This document shows positions 31,332 through 40,187 of a stretch of 64,000 nucleotides of DNA, one piece after another. Every line of letters starts with the position of its first letter. Positions within the stretch are counted from its first letter, which is position 1. The stretch is from Cohnella endophytica (GTDB lineage Bacteria > Bacillota > Bacilli > Paenibacillales > Paenibacillaceae). Below the pieces are notes generated by a model. It saw only the letters and a list, made by a program, of their open reading frames with translations, ran no database searches and was not told the origin of the DNA. The position numbers were made by a program, and so were the translations under genes. The stretch spans positions 1 through 64,000 of the forward strand of contig NZ_RBZM01000017.1 of the NCBI RefSeq assembly GCF_003628305.1. Reading direction: 5' to 3'.

Positions 31332-32564
31332 TCAGAACGCCCAGTTCCCTTGGCGGAATACCGGCACGACCGTCCCGTCGTCCAATATGCCGTCGATATC
31401 CATATCCGCGGAACCGATCATGAAATCGACATGCATGATGCTCGAGTTTACTCCGCTGGCCGCTAGCTCCTCGGGATTCATTTTCTTGCCGCCCTCGACG
31501 TTGAAGGCATATCCGCTGCCGATCGCCAGATGATTCGATGCGTTCTCGTCGAACAACGTATTAAGGAACAAGATGTTCGATTGCGAGATCGGCGATTCAT
31601 GCGGTACTAGAGCCACTTCGCCAAGGTAGTGGGAACCTTCGTCCGAATCCACGAGCTGTTGAAGGTTATCTTGCCCTTGCTCCGCTTCCACGCGAACGAT
31701 TCTGCCGTCCTCGAATGTCAGCTTGAATCCGTCGATTATATTGCCGCCGTGGCTCAGCGGTTTCGTACTCGACACATAACCATTCACGCCGGTCTTGAGC
31801 GGCACGGTGAACACTTCTTCGGTCGGCATATTCGCCATGAACGGGAAGCCTCTCTCGTTCGTGCTGCTGGCCGCAACCCACAGATGCTTCTCCGGCAGTT
31901 CGATCGTCAGCTCGGTTCCGGGAGCGCGGTACTGAAGCTTGCGGAAATGTTTCTCGTTCAGGTAGTCGCTCTTCGCGTGCAAGTTCGCGTTATGCTCTGC
32001 CCATGCTTGAACCGGATCGGCAGCATCCAACCTAACCGACTTGAAGATCGCTTCCCACAACAGATCGACCGCCTGCTCCGCTTCATTGTTCGGGAACACC
32101 TTGGTCGCCCAATCCTTCGTGGACGCCGCTACGACCGTCCAGCTCACTTTATCGGATTGGATCGCTCTTCTGAATTCCGACAGCCCTTGGCCCGCGGCTT
32201 TCTGATAATTGCCGATCCGCGAAGAGTCGATTCCCTTAAGCAAATCCGGATTCGGGGAGATGAGCGAGATGAACGCGGCACCCTTCGCCACGAAATCGTT
32301 CCTCTTAGCCGATTCCCATTCGGGGAAACGGGTAAACACTTCGTCCGCCGCTTTCTCGTATTTCAATCGGGACAAGCGTTCGTCCGTCCAATCGACATGG
32401 ACGTTGCTTGCTCCAGCTTCATAAGCTTTCCCTGCGATCAACCGAACTAGCTCGGCCATCTCGATAGAGCCGGTGATGAACACTTCCTGTTCGGGTTGAA
32501 CGTTAACTCCAACTTTAACGATAAGCTCCGCGTACTTCTCAAATTGCCGATTCCAATCCGCCAT
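31332..32564 (-). CDS. M29 family metallo-aminopeptidase (AmpS/AmpT-like)
   Basis: A 410-aa leaf-type M29 (thermophilic aminopeptidase) enzyme that removes N-terminal residues from peptides using two metal ions. Family features include ITGSIEMAELVRLIAGKAYEAGA, the conserved metal-ligand segments GTELTIELPE and FMANMPTEEVFT, and HESPISQSNILFLNTLFDENASNHLAIGSGY with the catalytic Glu/His set. It ends with the HVDFMIGS motif. The chosen ATG has GGAGAG upstream; six extra codons are possible. Cytosolic, single gene with its own terminator. Confidence 0.9.
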   Translation of the reverse strand: MADWNRQFEKYAELIVKVGVNVQPEQEVFITGSIEMAELVRLIAGKAYEAGASNVHVDWTDERLSRLKYEKAADEVFTRFPEWESAKRNDFVAKGAAFISLISPNPDLLKGIDSSRIGNYQKAAGQGLSEFRRAIQSDKVSWTVVAASTKDWATKVFPNNEAEQAVDLLWEAIFKSVRLDAADPVQAWAEHNANLHAKSDYLNEKHFRKLQYRAPGTELTIELPEKHLWVAASSTNERGFPFMANMPTEEVFTVPLKTGVNGYVSSTKPLSHGGNIIDGFKLTFEDGRIVRVEAEQGQDNLQQLVDSDEGSHYLGEVALVPHESPISQSNILFLNTLFDENASNHLAIGSGYAFNVEGGKKMNPEELAASGVNSSIMHVDFMIGSADMDIDGILDDGTVVPVFRQGNWAF

Positions 32565-32642
32565 TCTTCCACACTCTCCCATATGTAAGTATCGTAGTCA
32601 CAAAAAAGGACAGGCAACCGCGTCGGCGGTCCCTGTCTCGCC

Positions 32643-32993
32643 TTAAAAATCAATTAACCCCACGCTAATCTGCAGGGCTTCGTCTACTTTGCGCATGGTA
32701 TCGTCGTCGAGATGCGTGATTTTATCCGTTAACCGTTGCTTGTCGATCGTCCGAATTTGCTCTAGAAGGATTACCGAGTCCCGCTCCATGCCATGAGATT
32801 TCGCTTCAATCTCGACATGAGTCGGCAACTTCGCCTTCTGAATCTGCGCCGTAATGGCCGCGACGATTACCGTTGGGCTGAATCGGTTGCCGATATCGTT
32901 CTGAATGATGAGAACGGGACGCACCCCGCCTTGCTCCGAACCGACGACCGGCGACAAATCCGCATAGAAAACATCCCCGCGTTTCACGATCAA
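32643..32993 (-). CDS. ndoA: EndoA (NdoA/MazF) mRNA endoribonuclease toxin
   Basis: A 116-aa MazF-family toxin. B. subtilis EndoA cleaves single-stranded RNA at UACAU. The sequence begins MIVKRGDVFYADLSPVVGSEQGGVRPVLIIQND and keeps the active-site Arg and Thr of the family (GVRPV and AAITAQ). It follows its antitoxin gene by three bases and is certainly co-transcribed with it. Although called toxin-antitoxin, this pair is a conserved chromosomal gene set in Firmicutes downstream of alr. Confidence 0.96.
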   Translation of the reverse strand: MIVKRGDVFYADLSPVVGSEQGGVRPVLIIQNDIGNRFSPTVIVAAITAQIQKAKLPTHVEIEAKSHGMERDSVILLEQIRTIDKQRLTDKITHLDDDTMRKVDEALQISVGLIDF

Positions 32994-32996
32994 GGC

Positions 32997-33278
32997 TTAC
33001 ACCCCGCTTACTAAGCGCCCGAGTATGCTTTCGGCATCCTCTTCGGCGTGAAATGCCTCCGATGCCATGTGCAAATTGATCTTAGCCATCTCCAAATACC
33101 CGCGCTGCATCGCGTCGCGAATTAACCGCTTCTTGCGATCGACCAGGTAATGCTTCATAGCCTGGCGGATGATCTCGCTGCGATTCGTGTTTTCCTTGGC
33201 GACGACGAAATCGACTTCGCGCAGCAAATGATCCGGAAGACTGATCATTATGCGTTTCGTATTGTGTACATTGGCCAC
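32997..33278 (-). CDS. ndoAI: EndoAI antitoxin (ribbon-helix-helix)
   Basis: A 93-aa ribbon-helix-helix protein (KRIMISLPDHLLREVDFVVAKENTNRSEIIRQAMKHYL) with a C-terminal acidic tail that wraps the EndoA toxin. It neutralises EndoA and probably represses the pair. Located between alr and ndoA as in B. subtilis. Confidence 0.95.
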   Translation of the reverse strand: MANVHNTKRIMISLPDHLLREVDFVVAKENTNRSEIIRQAMKHYLVDRKKRLIRDAMQRGYLEMAKINLHMASEAFHAEEDAESILGRLVSGV

Positions 33279-33470
33279 CGAACGGACACCCCCAAAGATT
33301 TACCAACAAGCACCCTATTTCCCAGTATGCATGAGACCGCCAATAAATATACGAAATGCTTTACATTCCCGTTTTAGACCTTATATTGAACCATTCGAGA
33401 TTCATATCTTACATTCCTGCTTGAGGAAGACAAAAAGTACCTTTCATTTTCTTCCTGTAAGGACTAAGGA

Positions 33471-34652
33471 CTAGCCTAGCAACGGATTCACGACCGATGC
33501 GACCTCGCCTTGACTCCGGTAAACTCTTGGAACCCGGGCAGCCAGCATGCAAGTCACCTCGTAATTAATCGTTCCTAGCTTATCCGCGATGTCATCGGCC
33601 GTGAGCGTCTCTTCGCCTTGACGCCCGATAATCACGACTTCTTCTCCCGGCATGAACGCCGGTTCGCCTTCCGCCAGAGCATCGTCCAATCGAATCATGC
33701 ATTGATCCATCGCGATCGTTCCGACGACGGGAACTTTGCGTCCTCTAACCAATACTTCGGCTTTGCCGGTCAACATCCGGGTGAAACCGTCCGCATATCC
33801 GATCGGAAGCGTGCCGATCGTTTCCCGTCCGCTTGTGAAGTATCGCGTCCCATATCCGATGCCTTCGCCCGCAGCCAGACTTTTCACGTGTACGATCGAA
33901 GTCTTTAACGTCATTACCGGCTCCAGTTTCACCTCATCGGCGTTCACTTCGTTGCTCGGGTATAACCCGTACATCCCAATGCCGAGTCGAAGCATATTGC
34001 CCGCGTATTCCGGCAGATCGATTCCCGTCGCGCTATTGCCCGAATGAATGATCGGGATGGTCTTGCCCATCCGGCGTACGTCATCCGTTACGGATGCGAA
34101 GCGTTCGACTTGCAGCATCGTATAGGTCTTGTCTTTCTCGTCCGCGTTCGCGAAATGAGTGAACATGCCTTCCACTTCCAACTGAGGAAGCTCGAAAGCT
34201 CTCTCCAGGAACCGCTGCGCGCCTTCTCCGGGAAGCAGACCGAGTCTGCCCATTCCCGAATCGATTTTTACGTGCACCTTTAATTTATTACCGATGTCGG
34301 GGAGCATGGCGATCGCATCCAGCGAATCGTTCCGATATACCGTTACCGTAACGTCTTGCTCCCTCGCCAATCCCAAACCTTCCGGAGGCGTATATCCAAG
34401 CACTAGAATGGGAGCGTTAATTCCCGCTGCGCGAAGCTCCAATGCTTCGTCCAGGAATGCGACGCCCAAATAATCCACGCCTGCGGCAACCGCTCTCCGC
34501 GCGATTTCTACCGCGCCGTGACCATAACCGTTCGCCTTGACGGATGCCAGCAACTTCGTGCCGGCGGCGATTCGTTCTCGAAATGCCCCGATATTGCGTC
34601 CCAGGGCATCCAAGGAAATCTCGGCCACCGTGGGCCGATAATAGCCGTCCAC
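33471..34652 (-). CDS. alr: Alanine racemase
   Basis: A 393-aa PLP enzyme making D-alanine for peptidoglycan. The PLP lysine is Lys39 in SVKANGYGHGAVEIA, and the second catalytic base Tyr is in GEGIGYGTRYF. The C-terminal beta domain contains VPVVGTIAMDQCMIRLD. It sits in the conserved ydcC-alr-ndoAI-ndoA order. The 190-base gap to ndoAI holds no recognisable gene. Confidence 0.96.
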   Translation of the reverse strand: MDGYYRPTVAEISLDALGRNIGAFRERIAAGTKLLASVKANGYGHGAVEIARRAVAAGVDYLGVAFLDEALELRAAGINAPILVLGYTPPEGLGLAREQDVTVTVYRNDSLDAIAMLPDIGNKLKVHVKIDSGMGRLGLLPGEGAQRFLERAFELPQLEVEGMFTHFANADEKDKTYTMLQVERFASVTDDVRRMGKTIPIIHSGNSATGIDLPEYAGNMLRLGIGMYGLYPSNEVNADEVKLEPVMTLKTSIVHVKSLAAGEGIGYGTRYFTSGRETIGTLPIGYADGFTRMLTGKAEVLVRGRKVPVVGTIAMDQCMIRLDDALAEGEPAFMPGEEVVIIGRQGEETLTADDIADKLGTINYEVTCMLAARVPRVYRSQGEVASVVNPLLG

Positions 34653-34760
34653 GTACCCTCACCTACTCTGCTGCAATTGCTACAATAAATTAATGTTAAC
34701 GGGAGCAGGAGATACTGTCAACGTTATTCAGGCTGGCAACCTTTTCCTGTCGGAGACAAG

Positions 34761-34791
34761 AGCGGACCGATCGTAACTCGATCGGTCCGCT
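34761..34791 (-). terminator. Hairpin after the YdcC-like gene
   Basis: Strong stem AGCGGACCGATCG/CGATCGGTCCGCT followed on the minus strand by CTTGTCTCC, a weak U tract. It may be an inefficient terminator before alr. Confidence 0.6.
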
Positions 34792-34801
34792 TGTTCCTTC
34801 C

Positions 34802-35926
34802 TTATTTCCCCGAGGATACCTGGGTCGATTGCGCGATGCGGATCATATCTTCCTGAGGAAGATCTCCGCTGCTGAGCCGGTATTGGACCCCGTCGTACGT
34901 CCACGTTAGCGTGCTCGAATCGCCTTCGGTAAGATTTCCCCACGTAAATCCGAGATCGAGCACTCGTCCATTGTTTAGCGCGACCGCCCGGTCCTTGGAT
35001 GCGGATTCGACGATCGTGAAATCGTAGCTGCCCGTATAGCGAAGCATGACCCCTTGATGATCGCCGAGATCGACGTCGAGCCGATCCTTTAACATTACGC
35101 CGGCAGGCAACGCGTCCACGTCCGGCTCGATGAACGAAAGCGTATCGACGATCGTTGGCTTATCGCCTGCTTGCTCCGGCTGCGCCGATGTTACGCCGTC
35201 GCTCGGAGAAGCCTCGGGAGACGCGCTTGTGCTTGCATTCGGGCTGGCATTTCCTTGCGCCGAATCCGAAGGCTTGGCTTTGGAGTCGATTCCCATGTTC
35301 TTATCCATGTCGAAGGCCGACTCGTCAAACTTCTTGCCGAAGGTAAACGAATCGAAATTGACTTCGACCATTTTGGTCCCGTTCGCGTCCGATACCTCGA
35401 CCTTGTTCGGCGCGTAATTGTCCTGCGACAGCCAGATTTTCTGGCGGGCGAACGAGCCGTTCTGATAGTTGCCGGCCATTACGTCGAATACGTAGCTGTC
35501 CTTGTCCGTCGCGAACTGCCTGGAGTTGTCCGTGATGATGCTCTTCGCCAGCGTTTGGTACAAGTAGACTTGCCCCTGGTTGTCCGGCCAGTCGCTCTGG
35601 AAACGGTAGCTTTTGTTAAGCTGCGGGGTGAGGACGAATACCCCTTCCTTATTGCGAAGAACGATCTGGGTAATGTCGCGTTTCTCGTTCGTTAACGCGA
35701 TGCGATACAAATCCGGTTTCTGGTACCAAACCTCTACCTTGTAGTTGAGCGGTTGTTGTCCTGTATGTAAGATCATCGTACCGCTGCCTTCATAACTCTC
35801 CATTTTGCCAACGACTTTGTCCAGGTCCTTCACGATCGTATCCGCGTTCTTGCTCCCGCATCCGGCCAAGAAAAAGACCGAAAACAGGGCAATAATGGCG
35901 GCGATCCATGAAATCCGACGACGCAT
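34802..35926 (-). CDS. YdcC-like lipoprotein (LolA-fold)
   Basis: About 374 aa. The signal peptide ends in lipobox LAGC (Cys23). The N-terminal LolA/LppX-like fold (MILHTGQQPLNYKVEVWYQKPDLYRI, then VLTPQLNKSYRFQSDWP) matches COG2834 proteins such as B. subtilis YdcC, a sporulation-linked protein. A low-complexity Ser/Ala/Pro linker (about residues 238-268) separates it from a C-terminal half with a second related fold. The start is chosen at the ATG before RRRISW; 11 upstream codons lack signal character. Adjacent to alr as in B. subtilis. Confidence 0.87.
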   Translation of the reverse strand: MRRRISWIAAIIALFSVFFLAGCGSKNADTIVKDLDKVVGKMESYEGSGTMILHTGQQPLNYKVEVWYQKPDLYRIALTNEKRDITQIVLRNKEGVFVLTPQLNKSYRFQSDWPDNQGQVYLYQTLAKSIITDNSRQFATDKDSYVFDVMAGNYQNGSFARQKIWLSQDNYAPNKVEVSDANGTKMVEVNFDSFTFGKKFDESAFDMDKNMGIDSKAKPSDSAQGNASPNASTSASPEASPSDGVTSAQPEQAGDKPTIVDTLSFIEPDVDALPAGVMLKDRLDVDLGDHQGVMLRYTGSYDFTIVESASKDRAVALNNGRVLDLGFTWGNLTEGDSSTLTWTYDGVQYRLSSGDLPQEDMIRIAQSTQVSSGK

Positions 35927-36068
35927 GCGATCCACCCCTCTGCACATTAGTAATTCCATGGTTCATGTCTATGAGGGGACTTGACCGATTATGCAGACGA
36001 GTTCCGGCTTGGCCCAAGGAACTCGTCGCGCTAATCGGCTAGGAATGCGTGTCATTCTGGAAAAACGT

Positions 36069-36887
36069 CTATGCGTTCTGCAAAATGCCCTTTAGGAGTT
36101 TTACGAACTTTTCCCTGACTCTTCCGGCCACTTCGATTACTTCTTCATGATTAAGCGGTTGGTCGAGAATGCCGCATGCCATGTTGGTTAAGCAGGAAAT
36201 GCCCAGTACTTTCATTTGCGAATGCTTCGCTACGATCGTCTCCGGTACGGTAGACATGCCTACCGCGTCCGCCCCCATGACGCGAATCATCCTGATTTCG
36301 GCAGGGGATTCATAAGCCGGACCGCTCCACCAGGCGTAAACGCCTTGCTGCAGGACGATACCTTGGCTTTGGGCAACGTTTTGGGCAATATTGCGCAATT
36401 CAACATCGTACGCTCTCGACAAATCCGGGAAACGCGTTCCTAATTCGTCGTTGTTCGGACCGATTAACGGATTCGTGCCCACCAAATTAATATGATCGGT
36501 TATGAGCATGAGATCGCCCGGACTGAATTCCGTATTGATGGCTCCGCAAGCATTGGTTATTACGATGGTTTCCACGCCGAGCGCCTTCATCACGCGAACG
36601 GGAAACGTAACTTCGTCCAAGCTATAGCCTTCGTAATAATGAAAGCGGCCTTTCATCGCGACGACGGTCTTACCTTCCAACTCGCCGATTACCAATTCGC
36701 TGGCATGTCCGACGGCCGTGGACCGTGCGAAATGAGGAATATCCTCATACGGAATGACGACGGAGTTCGTGATCTCGTCCGCGAAGCCCCCCAAGCCCGA
36801 TCCAAGAATCAATCCGATGCGAGGGACCGTGTTCGTTTTGCTCCTAATAAAGTCCCGTGCTTCCATAATGTTCGCTGTTTGATGCAT
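36069..36887 (-). CDS. pupG: Purine nucleoside phosphorylase (PupG/DeoD class II)
   Basis: A 272-aa trimeric-type purine nucleoside phosphorylase splitting inosine or guanosine with phosphate. Conserved elements are the phosphate loop IGLILGSGLGGFADE, MKGRFHYYEGYS, VITNACGAIN and VGMSTVPETIVAKH. GAGGAGGTT precedes the ATG. It appears to be a single gene; in B. subtilis the gene lies in the drm-pupG operon, so the location differs. Confidence 0.95.
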   Translation of the reverse strand: MHQTANIMEARDFIRSKTNTVPRIGLILGSGLGGFADEITNSVVIPYEDIPHFARSTAVGHASELVIGELEGKTVVAMKGRFHYYEGYSLDEVTFPVRVMKALGVETIVITNACGAINTEFSPGDLMLITDHINLVGTNPLIGPNNDELGTRFPDLSRAYDVELRNIAQNVAQSQGIVLQQGVYAWWSGPAYESPAEIRMIRVMGADAVGMSTVPETIVAKHSQMKVLGISCLTNMACGILDQPLNHEEVIEVAGRVREKFVKLLKGILQNA

Positions 36888-37021
36888 GTTGTAACCTCCT
36901 CGAAGTAATACAGCTTATTTCAGTTTGCTCAATTTTCCGTTTTCTCTTTACGGCACTCCTGTACAGACGTTTCGTCGTCTCCGGAATACATTATAGTACA
37001 AGTGGAAGCGAGGTGAAATAG

Positions 37022-37486
37022 ATGGCTGCAAAATCGAAAATTACGAGGACCACCGCAAAACAATGGATCGGCAAGCCCGTGTATATCGAATTAATAGACG
37101 GTAGCTCTTATATCGGTTGGGTAACGGGGGCGGAGAGAGGCCAATTGGTTATTTCCGGACGGAAAAGTCCGTTTAACCCTAAAATGACCTCGTCTAAACG
37201 TGCCGGCAAAGCACGGGTTTCTAGCTTCTTGCCTGGAATGATAGGCTCGATGCTAGGGGGAGGTTCCCTATTCGGCGGCGGAGGAAACCTCGGAGCCGCC
37301 GGCGCTAACGCTGCGGGTGCCGCAGGTGCCGCGGGCGCTGCCGCCCCTCTGGGAGGCGGAGGCGGAGGCGGCTTTGGCGGATTAGGCGGAATCATGGGCT
37401 TCATGGGCAAGGCGATGCCCATGATGAAAATGGGATTCGGGATGATTAGAACCATCATACCAATGCTGCAGGGCTTTAAGTTGTAA
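37022..37486 (+). CDS. Gly/Ala-rich protein with Sm-like N-terminal segment
   Basis: A 154-aa protein without an assigned family. Residues 15-50 (WIGKPVYIELIDGSSYIGWVTG, then GQLVISG) resemble the short Sm-like or DUF2642-type barrels seen in spore-associated proteins. Residues 70-130 are almost only Gly and Ala, and the C-terminus is a Met- and Ile-rich hydrophobic segment (GFMGKAMPMMKMGFGMIRTIIPML). No signal peptide. The combination suggests a structural or surface role, possibly in the spore coat; this is inference. AAGCGAGGTG lies upstream of the ATG. It stands alone on the plus strand. Confidence 0.75.
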   Translation: MAAKSKITRTTAKQWIGKPVYIELIDGSSYIGWVTGAERGQLVISGRKSPFNPKMTSSKRAGKARVSSFLPGMIGSMLGGGSLFGGGGNLGAAGANAAGAAGAAGAAAPLGGGGGGGFGGLGGIMGFMGKAMPMMKMGFGMIRTIIPMLQGFKL

Positions 37487-37526
37487 GGCTCATTCAACTC
37501 CGTTCGGCATGAGCGCCGAAATAAAT

Positions 37527-37574
37527 ACGCCGCTCCCTAGAGTCGCTGAAGCGACCATTAAGGGGCGGCGTTCG
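37527..37574. terminator. Terminator between convergent genes
   Basis: Nested hairpin with outer arms ACGCCGCTCCCT/AGGGGCGGCGTT and inner GTCGCT/AGCGAC, between the Gly-rich gene and the M50-like gene. The T runs are short. Confidence 0.55.
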
Positions 37575-37616
37575 TTAAATCGCGGGCAAGCAAGGAATAC
37601 GGGTTGGTTTACAGGA

Positions 37617-38312
37617 TCAGTCGAATCCCCGCTTGGAGAACAACGCGACCGAGCTTCTGGCGCACCATAACGAGAAAAGCACGAATAGAAGCGACCAGAA
37701 AACCGCCGGTACGTGCGTGGCTTGGCTTAGGTTGGAAGCATCCCCTGCCGTTCCGGATCTCTGAAGCGCAATCGAGAGCAAGATGATCGCGCTAATGACC
37801 GATTCTACCAAGCAGATGAAGGCGATGAGCAAATAATAACCTTTAATGAGTCCTGGCCTTGATAGCGTATAGACGAGAACCGTTACGGCGGCGAAACCTC
37901 CGCACCAAGCCATCCCGTAGCCATTGCGCACGAACAGCGCCAACCCTAAGGCGGCAACGATCGCGATTGCGATCAAGCCTGCTTTTTCTTTTTTCCGCGA
38001 GTGAAGGTAGAACAACAATAACGAGAACAATGCCGATCCCATGTATCCGGCAAGCGAGATCGGGATGGCTTTCCAGGCGGAAGCGTACGAGGAATACGTA
38101 ACCCCGCTCTGATCGGAGTACAGATAGATGACTCTGACGCTCCCCGACAAAATCAAAGTAACCAACGCATGGGAAAGTTCATGGACAAGCGTATCGACGT
38201 TCCGGAAAAATTCGGAAAAAGGAACGAAACGCGTCAGGAATGCCGCAACCGTTAAGTAAATCGCCGTTTTGATCCACGCTCGGATGATAATCTCCTCTTT
38301 CTGGCCGTACAT
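37617..38312 (-). CDS. M50-like membrane metalloprotease
   Basis: A 231-aa membrane protein with about six hydrophobic segments. HELSH (residues 44-48) in NVDTLVHELSHALVTLIL is the zinc motif of the M50B-like (site-2 protease related) family. Short M50B-like proteins of this kind are common in Firmicutes and Actinobacteria and have no known substrate. The second metal-ligand motif of classical S2P enzymes is not obvious. Single gene. Confidence 0.8.
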   Translation of the reverse strand: MYGQKEEIIIRAWIKTAIYLTVAAFLTRFVPFSEFFRNVDTLVHELSHALVTLILSGSVRVIYLYSDQSGVTYSSYASAWKAIPISLAGYMGSALFSLLLFYLHSRKKEKAGLIAIAIVAALGLALFVRNGYGMAWCGGFAAVTVLVYTLSRPGLIKGYYLLIAFICLVESVISAIILLSIALQRSGTAGDASNLSQATHVPAVFWSLLFVLFSLWCARSSVALFSKRGFD

Positions 38313-38384
38313 GGCGCCAGTTAGATTATACCATTCGCGAAATGCCTGTAAACGATCAATGATAGATTAGAGCATGGAGCAGGA

Positions 38385-39581
38385 TCACGCCGTTGCGTTC
38401 GCTTTCGACGATCTGACGCGCATATGGACGATAATGAAAACAACGAGGAATAACGCCATGATACCCGCCGAGAAACGATACATAGACGCGTAGTCGGAAG
38501 CCGCAGAAATCGCCCCAAGGACTAATGCTCCCACCGCTACGCCCAGGTCCGTCGTGTTGTAGAACATGCTGTTCGCCATTCCGTATTGCGCCGGAGTCGA
38601 CGTTCGCAGCATCCACGCTTGAAGCGATGGTTGGATCGCGCCGAACCCGAGCCCGTACAATAAAGCAGAGACAATTAGCATCGGCATCGTCGTCGCGTAC
38701 GAGAGCAAGGCCAAACTAACGGTTACGCATAGGGAAGCAGGTACGAGTACCGCCGCATAACCTTTCCGATCGAATAATTTACCCGAGATCGGACGGACGA
38801 TAATAATCGTAATCGCGTTAAACAGGAAGAATAAGCCTACCTGCCCGAGATGAACTTCATCCCCGAATAAAGCGAGGAAGCTTAGCACGCCTCCATACGT
38901 AATCGCGAGCATCGCATTTAGCGCCGCAGGAAACAATAGCTTCGAGTTAAATGGAACTTTAGCGTTAGAGGCCGATGCCTTCTTAACTTGAACGCCTGGA
39001 TCCATGGGAACCGCCTTCGTAAATCCTAATATCGGAAACGCGAATACCAGCGTAATCGCCCCGATCAAAGCCAACGTACCGAATCCGGAATGCTTCATCA
39101 CGTTTAAGCCGATCATCGGTCCGATGGACATGGCAAGACTGGTGGACAAACCGAAGTATCCGATCCCTTCTCCCATTCGCGATTTCGGAATGACCTGTGA
39201 TACTAACGTCGGAACGATCGTGCTGGCCATGCCGAAGCCGATTCCGTAACCCACGCGTAGCAACAGCAAGAAGCCGAACGTATCGGCCAGCATGTATAGG
39301 AAAGTCATTATGCCGGCGATCACGAGTCCGATGTACAGCAACGTACTCCGCTTCGTCTTTTTCATAAGCGCCGCGGTCATAAACCGGCTGGCGATCGCCG
39401 TGAACGCGAACACGCTCGTGACGAGACTTAATTGAAAATCTCCGGCATGAAGCTCGTTCTTGGCATAAGACGGGAATGACGAGAACAGCATCTGCAAATT
39501 CAGGAACAATAGCAACGAACTAACAGTTAACGCGATGAAAGAACGCGTCCATAATCTTGTTGATGGTTCTTGTTGTGACAT
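38385..39581 (-). CDS. MFS transporter (12-helix efflux type)
   Basis: A 398-aa, 12-helix major facilitator protein. The N-terminal half has MKKTKRSTLLYIGL in the motif A position and GYGIGFGMASTIVPTLVSQVIPKSRMGEGIGYFGLSTSLAMSIGPMIG covering motifs B and C. It follows a MarR regulator gene by 11 bases and is probably controlled by it. Substrate unknown. Confidence 0.9.
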   Translation of the reverse strand: MSQQEPSTRLWTRSFIALTVSSLLLFLNLQMLFSSFPSYAKNELHAGDFQLSLVTSVFAFTAIASRFMTAALMKKTKRSTLLYIGLVIAGIMTFLYMLADTFGFLLLLRVGYGIGFGMASTIVPTLVSQVIPKSRMGEGIGYFGLSTSLAMSIGPMIGLNVMKHSGFGTLALIGAITLVFAFPILGFTKAVPMDPGVQVKKASASNAKVPFNSKLLFPAALNAMLAITYGGVLSFLALFGDEVHLGQVGLFFLFNAITIIIVRPISGKLFDRKGYAAVLVPASLCVTVSLALLSYATTMPMLIVSALLYGLGFGAIQPSLQAWMLRTSTPAQYGMANSMFYNTTDLGVAVGALVLGAISAASDYASMYRFSAGIMALFLVVFIIVHMRVRSSKANATA

Positions 39582-39592
39582 GGATAAGTCTC

Positions 39593-40054
39593 CTATTCTC
39601 GATCGACGACGATCTTGTCCAAATGTCGATTAATGATTTTCAGCAGCTTCATTAACGATTCGTATTCGTCATCCGAAATGCATTTCTTGACCTCGGTCGC
39701 GCTCATTCGCTCTACGGGAATCGTATCGCGGATCAACGACCTGCCCTTATCGTTAATATAGACATGAAAGGAACGCCGGTCATTATCCCCGACTTGCTTA
39801 TAGATCAGTCCCTTATCTTCGAGCAGATCGAGTATTCTAGTTGTCGTCGGCCGGTCCTTGCCGGACCGTTCCGCGATTTCCTTCTGCATGAGCCCTTCTT
39901 CTTTATCGATCTGGTACAGCACCGACCATTGTTCCGGCGTAATCCCGTATTCTTTCAACCCGTTTTGGAAAAAAGCCGACATCTTGCGGTACGTCGTTCC
40001 CATAATGAAGCCCAACGATAAATCCAAGTCATATCCATGAGCATTGTCAGCCAT
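39593..40054 (-). CDS. MarR-family transcriptional regulator
   Basis: A 153-aa winged-helix regulator with the sequence ITPEQWSVLYQIDKEEGLMQKEIAERSGKDRPTTTRILDLLEDKGLIYKQVGDNDRRSFHVYINDKGR typical of MarR, including the wing DNDRRS. GAAAGGAG precedes the ATG. It is the first gene of a two-gene operon with an MFS transporter, and a dyad lies over its promoter. Confidence 0.92.
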   Translation of the reverse strand: MADNAHGYDLDLSLGFIMGTTYRKMSAFFQNGLKEYGITPEQWSVLYQIDKEEGLMQKEIAERSGKDRPTTTRILDLLEDKGLIYKQVGDNDRRSFHVYINDKGRSLIRDTIPVERMSATEVKKCISDDEYESLMKLLKIINRHLDKIVVDRE

Positions 40055-40095
40055 GCCTACCGCTCCTTTCGATTGCCTTTATTGTTCGTCAGACA

Positions 40096-40115
40096 ATAGT
40101 TGTTACGACAACTAT
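40096..40115. promoter_or_regulatory. Putative MarR operator
   Basis: Inverted repeat ATAGTTG-n6-CAACTAT, located 42-61 bases before the MarR start codon. Confidence 0.7.
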
Positions 40116-40142
40116 ATAATAAAGTTTGTATTTTGTAAATGG

Positions 40143-40171
40143 AAAAAGCTCGCCGCAAGAGCGACGAGCTT
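40143..40171 (-). terminator. Terminator after the Gfo/Idh operon
   Basis: Stem AAGCTCGnCGC/GCGnCGAGCTT with T run on the minus strand, after the 40188 stop codon. Confidence 0.8.
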
Positions 40172-40187
40172 CAAAGTCAAAAATGAA

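Noticed and set aside
32643..33278. EndoA/EndoAI as a mobile toxin-antitoxin or defence module
   Set aside because: The pair is in its conserved chromosomal context after alr, so it is a core gene set rather than a recent acquisition.
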